A stretch of 64,000 nt of DNA from Fen-183 sp036504335 (GCA_036504335.1 DASXVJ010000030.1:15432-79431), one strand, 5' to 3'; positions 14,774 to 24,511 are shown, numbered from the stretch's first letter. Numbers and translations are program-made. Notes: a model not told the origin generated them from the letters alone.

Positions 14774-17221
14774 ATGGGCCTGGGATCTCCCCTCGGTTTC
14801 GCGCCGGGCACCGTCGCGATGTGGGCGGCGCTCGTCTTCGGGGTCCTGACCGCCCTCGCTTACTGGCGAGTCATGCGCATGGGTCATGCCGCTGAAGATT
14901 TTCTTGGAAAAGGCAAGCGGGGCACAGGCGCAGCGACGGCCGATGCCGCAGCCCTATTACCATTCGAAGAAAATCCGAATCTGAATTCGGATCTTTTCCT
15001 GGCTCGCCGTCTCTACTACGCCTTCACCTTTTCGGTCGTGCTCGCCTCGGTCCTCCTCATGGGCCGGCTCCTTTCCCACGACTTCCGCATCTCGTACGTC
15101 GCGTCGTACTCGGGCCGGGACCTCCCCTTCTACTACCTGTTCTCGACGTTCTGGGCCGGGCAGGAGGGCTCGTTCCTCCTCTGGCTCTTCTTCGGCTCGC
15201 TCATCGGCCTCTTCGTCCTTCGTTCGGCCAAGGAGCAGGAGCCGCCGGTCATGATCGTGTACGTCGCCTCCTTCATCGGGATCGTCGCGATCCTCGTGAA
15301 GCAGTCGCCGTTCCGATTCCTCGGGCAGATTCCGCCCGACGGCCAGGGCCTGAACCCGCTCCTGCAGGACCCGTGGATGGTCATCCACCCGCCGGTCATG
15401 TTCTCGGGATTCGCGTCGCTCAGCGTGCCGTTTGCGTTCGCGGTCGCGGCTCTCTGGATGAGGCGCTGGGACGGCTGGGTCGTCCGCGCGATGCCCTGGG
15501 CGCTCTTCACGTTCGTGACGCTCGGGACCGCGATCCTCATGGGCGGCTACTGGGCGTACAAGACGCTCGGCTGGGGCGGCTACTGGGCGTGGGACCCCGT
15601 GGAGAACACGTCTCTCGTGCCGTGGCTCGCGACCGTGGCGCTCGTCCACGGGATGTACCTCCAGAAGGCGCGCGAGAAGCACCGGAAGATCAACATCATC
15701 CTGGCGATCCTCGCGTTCTGCTGCATCCTCTACGGCACGTTCCTGACGCGCTCAGGCGTCCTCGCCGACTTCTCCGTCCATTCCTTCATCGACCTCGGGA
15801 TCACGGGCTGGCTCGTCGCCATCATCGTGGTCTTCCTCGTGGGCGGTCTCGGTCTCCTCGCCTTCCGCTGGAAGGAGATCCCCGTCGTCTCCGACGTCGA
15901 CGCGGAAACGGGCAAGGAGAAGGAAGAGCCCTTCCTCTCGCGCTCGGTGCTCTTCATCCTCTCCGTGACCCTGTTCAGCGCCTCGGGCCTCGTCATCCTT
16001 CTCGGAACGTCCGCGCCGATCCTCACCCGCATCGGCGGCAAGGCGTCGCAGGTCTCGACGAGCTTCTACAACGTCACGCACGCGCCGATCGCGGCGCTCA
16101 TGGCGCTTCTCGTCGCGCTCGTCCCGTTCCTGTCCTGGCGCGGGGAGACGCTCGCCGTCGTGGCGAAAAAGGCGTTCGTCGCCGCCGCCATCGGCCTCAT
16201 GGGCGGCGGCGTCGCTTTCGCGGCCGGCGTCCACTCGGCGCGCGACCTCGCGATCCTCACGTTCGCGGTCTTCGGGATGGCCGCGAACGCCCAGACGGTC
16301 GCGCTCTTCGTGCGGCGCAAGGCGGTTTCCACCGTCGGCGGCTATCTCGCGCACGTGGGCGTTTCGATCATGCTCGTCGGGATCCTCGTCTCCGGCGTCT
16401 ACGAGACGAAGACCCAGATCAACCTCCCGAAGGGACAGCCGACGCAGGTGGGCCGCCACACGATGACGTTCAACCGCGTCGTGTTCGTGAACGAGAAGGG
16501 CGACGTGAAGCCGTTCGAGGAGCTGAACATGGTCAGCCTCGACGACCGCCGCGCCAAGCAGGCGATGGAAGTCGACGTCGCGTCGCCGACCGGGAAGGTC
16601 TGGAAGGCCTACCCGAAGATGTACATGAACCAGCGCACGCAGCAGATGATGGCGAACCCCGACGTGCGCTCGACCCCGCTGATGGATCTCTACGTCTCGC
16701 CGCAATCCTATGACCCGGGCCAGCCCGCGCGCATCGAGGGCTCGACGATCGCGCTCAAGAAGGGCGAGAGCAAGAGCGCCGACGGGATCAAGATCAAGTT
16801 CCTGGACTTCTCGGCGGATCGCTCGGCGATCAACGACGCGAAGCGCCCGCACGTGACCGTCACCGCGAACTTCCTCGTGACGACCGCCGAAGTCGCCGAG
16901 GAGAAGACCGCGCAGTACGTCATGTACTTCGGCGCGACCGCCGGCGGTCCGGCCACCGAGGCGCCCGAGACGCCTCTCCCCGGCCGGGGCCGGATGCGCA
17001 TCAAGCGTGTGTCCCCGAACGAGGGGACGTGCGAGCTGGAGCTCATGGGCGTCGCCGCGGGCGGCGACCTCAAGCCCGCGACGGCCGAGACGCTCTCGAT
17101 CGACGTCACGACGAAGCCCCTCATCTCCCTCGTCTGGGGCGGGTTCTACGTGATGATGCTCGGCGGGCTCGTGGCGCTCCTCAGGCGCGCGAAGGACTCC
17201 CGGCAAGCCGCCGTCGCCTGA
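14774..17221 (+). CDS. ccmF: Cytochrome c heme lyase subunit CcmF
   Basis: An 815-residue multi-spanning protein with the WWD heme motif W267-G-G-Y-W-A-W-D-P and VENTSLVPW, as in CcmF/NrfE. The N-terminal two thirds hold the transmembrane helices; a large periplasmic domain (about 545-775) precedes a final helix. CcmF performs heme ligation to apocytochromes, normally with CcmH, which is not found nearby. Residues 40-75 are an extra linker carried by an AT-rich patch with two copies of the dispersed motif. Confidence 0.92.
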   Translation: MGLGSPLGFAPGTVAMWAALVFGVLTALAYWRVMRMGHAAEDFLGKGKRGTGAATADAAALLPFEENPNLNSDLFLARRLYYAFTFSVVLASVLLMGRLLSHDFRISYVASYSGRDLPFYYLFSTFWAGQEGSFLLWLFFGSLIGLFVLRSAKEQEPPVMIVYVASFIGIVAILVKQSPFRFLGQIPPDGQGLNPLLQDPWMVIHPPVMFSGFASLSVPFAFAVAALWMRRWDGWVVRAMPWALFTFVTLGTAILMGGYWAYKTLGWGGYWAWDPVENTSLVPWLATVALVHGMYLQKAREKHRKINIILAILAFCCILYGTFLTRSGVLADFSVHSFIDLGITGWLVAIIVVFLVGGLGLLAFRWKEIPVVSDVDAETGKEKEEPFLSRSVLFILSVTLFSASGLVILLGTSAPILTRIGGKASQVSTSFYNVTHAPIAALMALLVALVPFLSWRGETLAVVAKKAFVAAAIGLMGGGVAFAAGVHSARDLAILTFAVFGMAANAQTVALFVRRKAVSTVGGYLAHVGVSIMLVGILVSGVYETKTQINLPKGQPTQVGRHTMTFNRVVFVNEKGDVKPFEELNMVSLDDRRAKQAMEVDVASPTGKVWKAYPKMYMNQRTQQMMANPDVRSTPLMDLYVSPQSYDPGQPARIEGSTIALKKGESKSADGIKIKFLDFSADRSAINDAKRPHVTVTANFLVTTAEVAEEKTAQYVMYFGATAGGPATEAPETPLPGRGRMRIKRVSPNEGTCELELMGVAAGGDLKPATAETLSIDVTTKPLISLVWGGFYVMMLGGLVALLRRAKDSRQAAVA
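14894..14980. repeat. Dispersed AT-rich motif, two copies in ccmF
   Basis: GAAGATTTTCTTGGAA at 14894-14909 is the motif in reverse orientation, and TTCGAAGAAAATCC at 14963-14976 is forward. They bracket a linker in the N-terminal part of CcmF. The two copies are read in different frames (E-D-F-L and F-E-E-N). Confidence 0.6.
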
Positions 17222-17255
17222 TCGTCGAGACGCGGTTTCATCGTCCTTCCGTCGG

Positions 17256-17261
17256 TAGACT
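17256..17261 (+). promoter_or_regulatory. Candidate -10 (TAGACT) for the M13 peptidase gene
   Basis: TAGACT ends 18 bases before ATG 17280. Unlike most other candidates here, it leaves room for a ribosome-binding site, and AAGGAGAAG lies just before the start. Confidence 0.35.
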
Positions 17262-17279
17262 CCCAGGGAAGGAGAAGCC

Positions 17280-19319
17280 ATGCGTTTCCGTGCGGCCGCC
17301 GTTCTCGTTCTCTCATTCGCTGGAATCCCCCTCTTCGCCCAGCCCGCGGCCCCAGCGAAGCCGAAGGCGATCGACCCCGCCGACTTCGACGCCTCCGCGA
17401 AGCCCTGCGAGGACTTCTACCAGTTCGCGAACGGCGCGTGGCTGGCCGCGCACCCGATCCCGGCCGACCGCAGTTCGTACGGCGGCTTCGAGCAGCTCCG
17501 GGATCGCAACCGCGAGGTCGTCAAGAAGATCCTCGACGAGACGTCGGGGAAGGCCGACTGGCCGAAGGGCACGCCGCAGCAGAAGGTCTCCGACTTCTAC
17601 GCGACCGGCATGGACGCCGCGGCGCGCGAGAAGGCCGGCGCCGCCCCGCTCGCGCCGTCCTTCGCGACGATCGCGAAGCTGAAGTCGGCCGACGACCTCC
17701 CCGCCGTTCTCGCCGAGCTGCACCTCACGGGCGCGAACGCGGGCTTCGGCTTCCGCGTCGCGCCGGATGCGCGGGACTCCACGCGCACCATCGGGGTCTT
17801 CAGCCAGGGCGGCCTCGGGCTCCCCGACCGGGACTACTACCTGAAGGACGACGCCAAGTCGAAGGACCTGCGCGAGGCCTACCGCGCGCACGTCGCGAAG
17901 GTGCTCGAGCTCGTGGGCGACGCGCCGGAGACGGCGCGGGCCGGGGCGGACGTGGTCCTCGCGATCGAAACGCAGCTCGCGAAGGTGTCGATCACGCGCG
18001 TCGAGAACCGCGACCCGCAGAAGACCTACAACAAGAAGACGCTCGCCGCCCTGAACGCCGAGGCTCCCGGCTTCGACTTCGCGAAGTTCCTCGCCGACAT
18101 GGGCGCCTCCGCCTCGACCGAGGTCAACGTCCGGCAGCCCGGGTTCTTCGTCGGCTTCGCGGCCTATGCCCGGTCGATCCCGCCGGCCGACTGGCGCACG
18201 TACCTGCGCTGGCACGCCGCACGCGCGGCCGCGCCGTTCCTCTCGAAGGCGTTCCAGGACGAGGACTTCGCGTTCTCCGGGAAGAAGCTGAACGGCACTC
18301 CGGAGCAGGAGCCGACGTGGAGGCGCGTGCAGGCGGCGACGGACATGGCCCTCGGCGAAGCCGTCGGGCCGATCTACGTCGCGCGCGCCTTCAGCCCGAA
18401 GGCGAAAGAGCGCATGCGGGTGCTCGTCGAGAACATGCGCGCCGCCCTCAAGGAGCGGATCGAGGCGCTGCCGTGGATGGGCGCCGAAACGAAGGCGCAG
18501 GCCCAGCGGAAGCTCGCCGCCTTCAACGTGAAGATCGGCTATCCGGACGTCTGGAAGGACTACTCGGCCCTGACGATCTCGCGCGACGTCCCCTTCGCGG
18601 AGAACGTCCGCCGCGCCCGCGTCTTCGAGACGAAACGCAACCTCGCGAAGCTCGGCAAACCGATCGACCGCAAGGAATGGAACATGACGCCTCCGACCGT
18701 GAACGCGTACTACAACGCGTCGCTGAACGAGATCGTCTTCCCCGCCGGGATCCTCCAGCCGCCCTTCTTCTACGAGGACGCGGACGACGCCGTGAACTAC
18801 GGCGGCATCGGCGTCGTGATCGGGCACGAGATGTCGCACGGCTTCGACGACTCCGGCAGCCAGTACGACGCCGACGGCAACCTCAAGAACTGGTGGACGG
18901 CCGAGGACCGCAAGGCGTACGACGCGCGCACGGCGCTCATCGTGAAGCAGTTCGACGCGTACAAGCCGCTGCCGGACCAGGCCATCAACGGCAAGCTGAC
19001 GCTCGGCGAGAACATCGGCGACCTCGGCGGCATCAAGGTCGCCTACGCCGCGATGCAGAAGGCCTACGCCGGCAAGTCGAAAGAGAAGATCGACGGCTTC
19101 ACGCCGGAACAGCGCTTCTTCCTCTCGTACGCGACGATCTGGCGCAGCCAGTACCGCGACGAGGCGATGCGCGTGCAGCTGAATACGAACCCGCACAGCC
19201 CCGGCAAGTGGCGCGCCCTCGGCCCGCCGTCGAACCTGCCGGAGTTCTACGACGCGTTCGGCTGCGCCGACGGGACGCCCATGCGCCGCGCGGAGGCCGA
19301 CCGGCCGAGCATCTGGTGA
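17280..19319 (+). CDS. M13 family zinc metallopeptidase (neprilysin-like)
   Basis: A 679-residue secreted endopeptidase. A signal peptide (about 1-20, ending FAQP) is followed by an M13 N-terminal domain with PCEDFYQFANGAW. The zinc site is H516-E-M-S-H520 with E577 in ENIGDLGG, plus the upstream NAYYNASLNEIVFPAGI. All catalytic residues are present. It should cleave peptides in the periplasm or outside the cell. ATG is chosen because AAGGAG sits 7 bases upstream. It is followed by a convergent DinB-like gene. Confidence 0.93.
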   Translation: MRFRAAAVLVLSFAGIPLFAQPAAPAKPKAIDPADFDASAKPCEDFYQFANGAWLAAHPIPADRSSYGGFEQLRDRNREVVKKILDETSGKADWPKGTPQQKVSDFYATGMDAAAREKAGAAPLAPSFATIAKLKSADDLPAVLAELHLTGANAGFGFRVAPDARDSTRTIGVFSQGGLGLPDRDYYLKDDAKSKDLREAYRAHVAKVLELVGDAPETARAGADVVLAIETQLAKVSITRVENRDPQKTYNKKTLAALNAEAPGFDFAKFLADMGASASTEVNVRQPGFFVGFAAYARSIPPADWRTYLRWHAARAAAPFLSKAFQDEDFAFSGKKLNGTPEQEPTWRRVQAATDMALGEAVGPIYVARAFSPKAKERMRVLVENMRAALKERIEALPWMGAETKAQAQRKLAAFNVKIGYPDVWKDYSALTISRDVPFAENVRRARVFETKRNLAKLGKPIDRKEWNMTPPTVNAYYNASLNEIVFPAGILQPPFFYEDADDAVNYGGIGVVIGHEMSHGFDDSGSQYDADGNLKNWWTAEDRKAYDARTALIVKQFDAYKPLPDQAINGKLTLGENIGDLGGIKVAYAAMQKAYAGKSKEKIDGFTPEQRFFLSYATIWRSQYRDEAMRVQLNTNPHSPGKWRALGPPSNLPEFYDAFGCADGTPMRRAEADRPSIW

Positions 19320-19323
19320 GACC

Positions 19324-19866
19324 CTAGGACCGCGGCGCGGGACGGTCCGTGAGCACCGGCAGGTACGGGACCCACGGACCGACCTGATCGCCGTACTGCT
19401 TCGCCAGGACGCGCGCCGCCTGCGCGACGTGCCCGAGGTCGTGCACGACCCAGGCGGCGAGCAGCTGGCGCAGCGTGACGGGGCCGAGTCCCGGGTGGAT
19501 GCCAGGCAGATCGAGCTCGGCCGCGGTCAGACGCCAGGACTCCAGCACCGCGACGTTCACGGCCCTCAGGGCCGCGAACTCGTCGAGAAGCGACCCGAGC
19601 GGCCGGCCCGCGTTTCGCGCGCGGTGGCGGAAGCGGTCGTAGGGCTCGAAGCGGGGGTTCTCGCCGCGCGCGAGGATGATCCGCGCGCGCGGCATCCAGT
19701 CCGTCTCCTCTCCGTCGATGAGATGCCCGACGACGTCGAACGCGCTGAACGTGTCCGGCCCCTCCGTGCCGCCCACCCAGGACTCGGAGAGACCGGAGAG
19801 GAGCGCCTTGAAGGTTCCGGGAGTGCGGGACAGCACCTCGATCGCCGAGCCGAGCTCGAAGTCCAT
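19324..19866 (-). CDS. DinB/YfiT-like superfamily protein
   Basis: A 180-residue four-helix DinB-like protein. Candidate metal ligands are the histidines in VVGHLIDGEE and VVHDLGHVAQAAR, in the usual spacing of the superfamily. Members include thiol-dependent transferases and many uncharacterised proteins, so no reaction is assigned. ATG 19866 lies 2 bases after the gamma-glutamyltransferase stop; a GTG at 19872 would give a GTGA overlap and add two residues. Confidence 0.75.
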   Translation of the reverse strand: MDFELGSAIEVLSRTPGTFKALLSGLSESWVGGTEGPDTFSAFDVVGHLIDGEETDWMPRARIILARGENPRFEPYDRFRHRARNAGRPLGSLLDEFAALRAVNVAVLESWRLTAAELDLPGIHPGLGPVTLRQLLAAWVVHDLGHVAQAARVLAKQYGDQVGPWVPYLPVLTDRPAPRS

Positions 19867-19868
19867 CG

Positions 19869-21803
19869 TCACCACCCGATCCCGTAGTCCTCGCCGTGGT
19901 CGCTCGACCCGCCCCACATCGTGCCGTGGGCGCGGTCGAGCCAGATCGCGTTGATGGGGCCGGACGTCTTGGCGGCGGGCTCGAGCTTGTAGCCCATCTT
20001 CACGAGCTCGGCGCGCACCCAGGCCGGAAGGGACGCCGGGATCATCATCGCGCCGGGCCGCGACTCGTGGGCGCCGAACGAGCTCCGCATCTGGTAGCTG
20101 TTGACGTTCGCGGCCTCCGCCGCCTCCTGCACCGTCATCCCGAACTCGACGACGTTCAGAAAGAACTGCAGGAGGTTCTGGTCCTGCGAGTCCCCGCCCT
20201 GCACCGAGAAGCACAGGTACGGCTTGCCGTCCTTCAGCGCGAGCGTCGGCGTGAGCGTCACGCGCGGATGCTTGCCGGGCTCGAGGACGTTGAACGGGTT
20301 CTCCGCGCGGTCCACGGCGAAGCTCTGCATGCGCTGGCTCATGCCGACGCCGGTCTTCCCCGCGATGACCGCCGGGAGCCAGCCGCCCGACGGCGTGACG
20401 GAGACGACCCAGCCCTCGGCGTCCGCCGCCTCGACGGAGGTCGTGCCGGCGTAGAAGGAATTGGAAGAGAAAGGGTCTGCTGAAGAGGGAGAGGAAGAGA
20501 GGGGATTGTCTTCGAAGGTAAGAGGGTGGGGGCGCGGCGCGGCCGACGCCGCGTCCTGGTTCGTCACGGCAGGCGTGCGCGGCCGTTGGGGCGCCCCGGT
20601 CTTCCAACCTTCCAGGAGATCTTTGAACGGATTCTTTTCTCCTCCCTGGAACGGATAAGGGTCTCCAGGTTTCACCGCCGGGTCGTTCTTCGCCCAGTCG
20701 ATCGTCTTCGCGCGCGCGGCGGCGTATTCCTTCGAAAGCAGTCCCTTCCTCGGGACACGCGCGTCGTCCCCGTACCAGAAGTCGCGGTCCGCGAACGCGA
20801 GGTTCATCGCCTGGTACAGCGCGTGGACGTACCGCGCGCTGTTGTAGCCCATCCCTTTCAGGTCCACCCCTTCGAGGATGTTCAGGGCCTGGAGCATCGC
20901 GGGACCCTGCGTCCACACGTCGAGCTTGTAGACGTCGATCCCCTTGTACGTCGTCTTCACCGGCTCTTCGATGCGGACCTTCCAGTTCGCGAGGTCCTCG
21001 AGCGTGTGGAGTCCGCCGACCTCCTGCGAGCCGCGCACGAACTCCCGCGCGACGTCGCCCCTGTAGAAGCGGTCGTACGCCGCGAGGATCGCGTCCTTCC
21101 GCGTCTTCCCCGCCGCGAGCGCCTGCTTTTCCGCCTCGACGAGCTTGCGCAGCGTCGCGGCGAGATCCGGCTGCCGGAAGATTTCGCCCGCCTGCGGCGG
21201 CAGGTCGCCCGGGCGCGGCAGGAGCACACGCCTGGACTCGGGCCACTTCAGAAGCCAGTCGCGCTGCCTGAGCGCGGTCGAGACGTGCTGCTGCTCGACC
21301 GGGTAGCCGTCCGCCATCTCGATGGCCGGCGCGAGAACCTCCGCGAGAGACAGCGTCCCGAACTCGGCGAGCATCACCATGATCCCGCCCGGCGTCCCGG
21401 GCGTGACGGCGGCGAGCGGGCCGTATTCCGGCGGGTACGCCATCCCCTTCGACCGGAAGAACTCCGGCGTCGCCCCGGTCGGCGCGACGCCGAGCGCGTT
21501 GATCCCGATCACCTTCCCGGTCTTCGGGTTGTAGATCAGCGCCTGGGTCTCGCCGCCCCACGACAGCGTGTCCCACATCGTCGAGGTCGCGGCGATCATC
21601 GCGGCCGCGGCGTCGACGGCGTTCCCGCCCTTCTGGAAGATCATCGCGCCCGCCGTCGCGGCGAGCGGCTTGCCGGTGATGGCGAGCCACTTCTTCGCGT
21701 GGAGGGGGGGCTTGTTCGTGGCGGCCCGGGAAAGCTGGCCGAGGGCGCCCGAGAGGGCGGCGACGGCGAATCCGACGCGCAGAATCCGGCTGGACGGGGT
21801 CAT
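19869..21803 (-). CDS. Gamma-glutamyltransferase family protein
   Basis: A 644-residue Ntn-hydrolase with a signal-like N-terminus (about 8-27). It has the large-subunit hallmark GGNAVDAAAAM and a candidate autoprocessing Thr454 in AGTTSVEAAD; canonical GGT has T-T-H, so the third position is Ser here. GGT hydrolyses or transfers the gamma-glutamyl group of glutathione; this divergent type may act on other gamma-glutamyl or acyl substrates. Directly before Thr454 lies a proline/serine-rich linker (about 400-450) coded by AT-rich DNA, unlike the rest of the gene. A TAGGAT hexamer lies 36 bases upstream. Confidence 0.85.
   Translation of the reverse strand: MTPSSRILRVGFAVAALSGALGQLSRAATNKPPLHAKKWLAITGKPLAATAGAMIFQKGGNAVDAAAAMIAATSTMWDTLSWGGETQALIYNPKTGKVIGINALGVAPTGATPEFFRSKGMAYPPEYGPLAAVTPGTPGGIMVMLAEFGTLSLAEVLAPAIEMADGYPVEQQHVSTALRQRDWLLKWPESRRVLLPRPGDLPPQAGEIFRQPDLAATLRKLVEAEKQALAAGKTRKDAILAAYDRFYRGDVAREFVRGSQEVGGLHTLEDLANWKVRIEEPVKTTYKGIDVYKLDVWTQGPAMLQALNILEGVDLKGMGYNSARYVHALYQAMNLAFADRDFWYGDDARVPRKGLLSKEYAAARAKTIDWAKNDPAVKPGDPYPFQGGEKNPFKDLLEGWKTGAPQRPRTPAVTNQDAASAAPRPHPLTFEDNPLSSSPSSADPFSSNSFYAGTTSVEAADAEGWVVSVTPSGGWLPAVIAGKTGVGMSQRMQSFAVDRAENPFNVLEPGKHPRVTLTPTLALKDGKPYLCFSVQGGDSQDQNLLQFFLNVVEFGMTVQEAAEAANVNSYQMRSSFGAHESRPGAMMIPASLPAWVRAELVKMGYKLEPAAKTSGPINAIWLDRAHGTMWGGSSDHGEDYGIGW
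20455..20640. repeat. AT-rich patch with dispersed motif in the GGT gene
   Basis: The patch contains TTCGAAGACAATCCCCTC on the minus strand at about 20499-20516 (one mismatch to the motif) and a weaker TTCAAAGATCTCC at about 20615-20627. Purine-rich plus-strand runs separate them. It encodes the linker before the catalytic threonine. Confidence 0.5.
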
Positions 21804-21855
21804 GGACGCCTCCGAGCCGTTTGAGACGGCCCGGAGGCGATCCTACCTCCGCCGC

Positions 21856-22614
21856 TCAGAACCCCTTGACGGTCGCGGCCTTCTTGTACATCCAGAACGT
21901 GAACGCCCAGCCCACGAGGACGACGACGGGCAGCGCCCACTCGTAGCTCGCGGCCCACGTCGCGTGCTGCGCGAGCATCGTGAAGACGAGCGGCACGGAC
22001 ATGTACGTGTTGTGCTTGCTGCGCAGGCCCGCCATCGCGGCGACGGCCGGGTCCGGCTTCTCGCCGGCCTTGGTGGCCGCGATGATCTTCTTCTGCGCGG
22101 GCCAGATCCGCATCCAGACGTTCGCGGCCATGATCGTCCCGAACATCGCGCCGAGGTGGATCGACGTCCCTCGGAAGCCGAAGCCGCCGAAGCGCGAGAA
22201 GAACAGCACCGCCGCGGTCGCGACGGCGAGGCCCAGCCAGAAGTGGATCTCGGTCTTCGCGATCGCCTTCGAGAGCGGGTCGTAGACCGCGAAGAAGAGA
22301 AGGGCGACGAGGACCGCGACGCCGCCCGTGCCCCACGTCTTGACCGTCGGGTCTTTGAAGAGGAGTCCCGTGTTGTAGTAGACGAGGCCGAGAAGCACGA
22401 GGCCCGTGATCCACGTCCACGCCGCGCCCCAGCGGAACGCCCAGAGGGCGCGGGGCATGAGCTCGGGGACGACCTTCTTCTTCGTGTCGCCGTCCATCGT
22501 CGGGACGAAGTTCGAATTCACGAAGTTGAAGAACCAGAGATGGCCGATCCACAGGATGCCCGCGACGACGTGCGCCCAGCGGAACAGGGATTCGAGAAGG
22601 TTGTTTCCGTCCAT
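21856..22614 (-). CDS. Urate-oxidase N-terminal domain-like (PuuD-type) membrane protein
   Basis: A 252-residue protein with about seven hydrophobic helices. It resembles the membrane domain of the cytochrome-linked urate hydroxylase PuuD: an N-terminal RWAHVVAGILWIGHLWFFNF segment with histidines and the later HLGAMFGTIMAANVWMRIWP. PuuD carries a C-terminal cytochrome c domain; none is present here, and no purine genes are nearby. Many stand-alone homologues exist with unknown function, so urate oxidation is not assured. TAAGAT lies 30 bases upstream, and a short purine-rich GGAGGACAA ribosome-binding site precedes the ATG. Confidence 0.75.
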   Translation of the reverse strand: MDGNNLLESLFRWAHVVAGILWIGHLWFFNFVNSNFVPTMDGDTKKKVVPELMPRALWAFRWGAAWTWITGLVLLGLVYYNTGLLFKDPTVKTWGTGGVAVLVALLFFAVYDPLSKAIAKTEIHFWLGLAVATAAVLFFSRFGGFGFRGTSIHLGAMFGTIMAANVWMRIWPAQKKIIAATKAGEKPDPAVAAMAGLRSKHNTYMSVPLVFTMLAQHATWAASYEWALPVVVLVGWAFTFWMYKKAATVKGF

Positions 22615-22687
22615 CGGTTGTCCTCCGTATTTCGTTGAGACCGGATCTTAACGCCGGGAACCGCTCAGGCGCCGGCCGCCCGCGGCG

Positions 22688-23746
22688 TCAGGCGCCCACA
22701 GCTTTCGCCACCTGCTCGGCCAGGCGCAGGAACGCCTTCGCGACCGTCGAGTCCGGGTCAGACGCCATGATCGGCGTGCCCGCGTCGCCCTGAAGCGCAA
22801 CGCGCGGGTCGATCGGCACCTCCCCGAGGAACGGGACGCCGAGGAGGTCGGCCGTCTTCTTTCCGCCACCGTGCTTGAAGATCTCGTCGCGGTTCCCGCA
22901 CTTCGGGCACTCGTAGTAGCTCATGTTCTCGATGATCCCGAGGACGGGGACGTTGACCTTCTGGAACATCGCGAGGCCCTTGCGCGCGTCGATGAGCGCG
23001 ACGTCCTGCGGCGTCGTCACGATGACGGCGCCCGAGAGCGCGACCTTCTGCGTGAGCGTGAGCTGAGCGTCGCCCGTGCCGGGAGGCAGGTCGACGAGGA
23101 GGAAGTCCTGCTTCCCCCACGCGACGTCGCCGAGGAACTGCTCGACCGCCTTGAAGATCATCGGCCCGCGCCAGATCACCGGCGTGTCCGTGTCCATGAG
23201 GAAGCCGATCGACATGACGCGCACGCCGAAGCGCTCGATCGGGAGGATCTTCTCCTCCTCGTTCACGAACGGCTTCGTGTTGATGCCCATCATCATCTGC
23301 TGTGACGGGCCGTAGATGTCCGAGTCCATGAGGCCGACCTCGTAGCCGAGCGTCTTGAGCGCGATGGCGAGATTGGCCGACACGGTGGACTTCCCGACGC
23401 CGCCCTTGCCGGACGCGACGGCGATCACGAAGCGCGTGTCCTTGAGGATGTCCTTGCGCCCGATCGCGCCCGCGATGACGGGAGGCTGGGGCGCGGCGGC
23501 CGTCACGGCGATCGTCACGGCGGAGACGCCGGGGATGGCCTTCAGGACGGTCTCGCACTCGCGCTTGAGCGTCTCCGCCGCTGCGGGCGCGTCGGTCGTG
23601 AGTGCGAGGCGGAAGGAGACGTTTCCGCCCCCGATCGTCAGGTCCTTGACGAAGCCGAAGGAGACGATGTCGCGCGAAAAGCCGGGGTACTTGACCTGCC
23701 GGAGCGCTTCGAGGACGGACTGTTCGTTGAGCTTGGTCGTGGACAA
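22688..23746 (-). CDS. mrp: Mrp/ApbC-type iron-sulfur carrier ATPase
   Basis: A 352-residue protein with an N-terminal MIP18/DUF59 domain (about 5-80) and a ParA/MinD-like P-loop domain (about 95-345). It has the deviant Walker A SGKGGVGKST, DSDIYGPS switch region and a C-P-x-C motif (ECPKCGN) that binds a bridging Fe-S cluster between subunits. It carries and delivers Fe-S clusters in the cytosol. Length and domain order match the family. A TTG start gives the MSTTKLNEQ N-terminus. Confidence 0.92.
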   Translation of the reverse strand: MSTTKLNEQSVLEALRQVKYPGFSRDIVSFGFVKDLTIGGGNVSFRLALTTDAPAAAETLKRECETVLKAIPGVSAVTIAVTAAAPQPPVIAGAIGRKDILKDTRFVIAVASGKGGVGKSTVSANLAIALKTLGYEVGLMDSDIYGPSQQMMMGINTKPFVNEEEKILPIERFGVRVMSIGFLMDTDTPVIWRGPMIFKAVEQFLGDVAWGKQDFLLVDLPPGTGDAQLTLTQKVALSGAVIVTTPQDVALIDARKGLAMFQKVNVPVLGIIENMSYYECPKCGNRDEIFKHGGGKKTADLLGVPFLGEVPIDPRVALQGDAGTPIMASDPDSTVAKAFLRLAEQVAKAVGA

Positions 23747-23791
23747 GTTTGGATTCCCTCTCGGTGAGAGAGGATCTCACAAATCCGACCC

Positions 23792-24511
23792 TCATCCCCT
23801 GAGCCGGAGGATCTCCTCCCGCACGCGGGCCATGAGCGACGCGCGGTCGTGGACGCCGAGCCCCGCGGTCGGGATGGGTCGGCCGACGCGCGCGACGACG
23901 GGGCCTCGGCGGATCACCATTCCCTGTGCGCCGAGAACGGCGCGGGCGCCCGAGACGGACACCGGGACGATCGGAAGGCCCGACTTGAGCGCCGTGAGGA
24001 AGCCGGATTTCTTGAACGAGCCGAGCTTCCCGTCGCGCGAGCGCGTGCCCTCCGGGAAGACCAGGATCGAGATGCCCGAGGCGAGGCGGCGGTCCAGGCC
24101 GGAGAGGACGTCCCGGGCCCTGTCCGTCCGCCGGCGGTCCACGGGCACGAAGCCCGCGAGCCACATGGACCAGCCCATGAACGGCACGAAGAAGAGCTCG
24201 CGCTTGGCGAGGAAGCGCACGTCCTGCCGGATCGCGAGGAGGAGCAGCAGGATGTCGATCCCCGACTCGTGGTTCGACATGTAGACCGCCTGCGGGAGGG
24301 CGGCGGCTTCCTCGGCGATCTCGAGCCGCGCCGGGATGCGGTTGAGCCAGAGGAGGCTCTTCGCCCAGTTGCGCGCCCAGAACAGATACAGCCGCCCGCG
24401 CGGCGGCACCCACGACGTCAGGATGGCGAGCGTGCCGAACAGCGCCGTCGAGACGGCGATGTTCGCCCACCCCCAGGTCGTCACCAAGATGTCGCGCGGT
24501 CGCCCCGGCAC
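23792..24511 (-). CDS. plsC: 1-acyl-sn-glycerol-3-phosphate acyltransferase
   Basis: A 239-residue PlsC-family enzyme making phosphatidic acid from lysophosphatidate. Two N-terminal hydrophobic stretches precede the catalytic NHESGIDIL (HX4D) and the substrate-binding VFPEGTRSR, followed by VPVSVSG. The GTG start follows TACACT by four bases, so the transcript may be leaderless. It is 45 bases upstream of mrp's end on the same strand but is not clearly co-transcribed with the secreted protein further right, because a strong hairpin lies between them. Confidence 0.9.
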   Translation of the reverse strand: MPGRPRDILVTTWGWANIAVSTALFGTLAILTSWVPPRGRLYLFWARNWAKSLLWLNRIPARLEIAEEAAALPQAVYMSNHESGIDILLLLLAIRQDVRFLAKRELFFVPFMGWSMWLAGFVPVDRRRTDRARDVLSGLDRRLASGISILVFPEGTRSRDGKLGSFKKSGFLTALKSGLPIVPVSVSGARAVLGAQGMVIRRGPVVARVGRPIPTAGLGVHDRASLMARVREEILRLRG

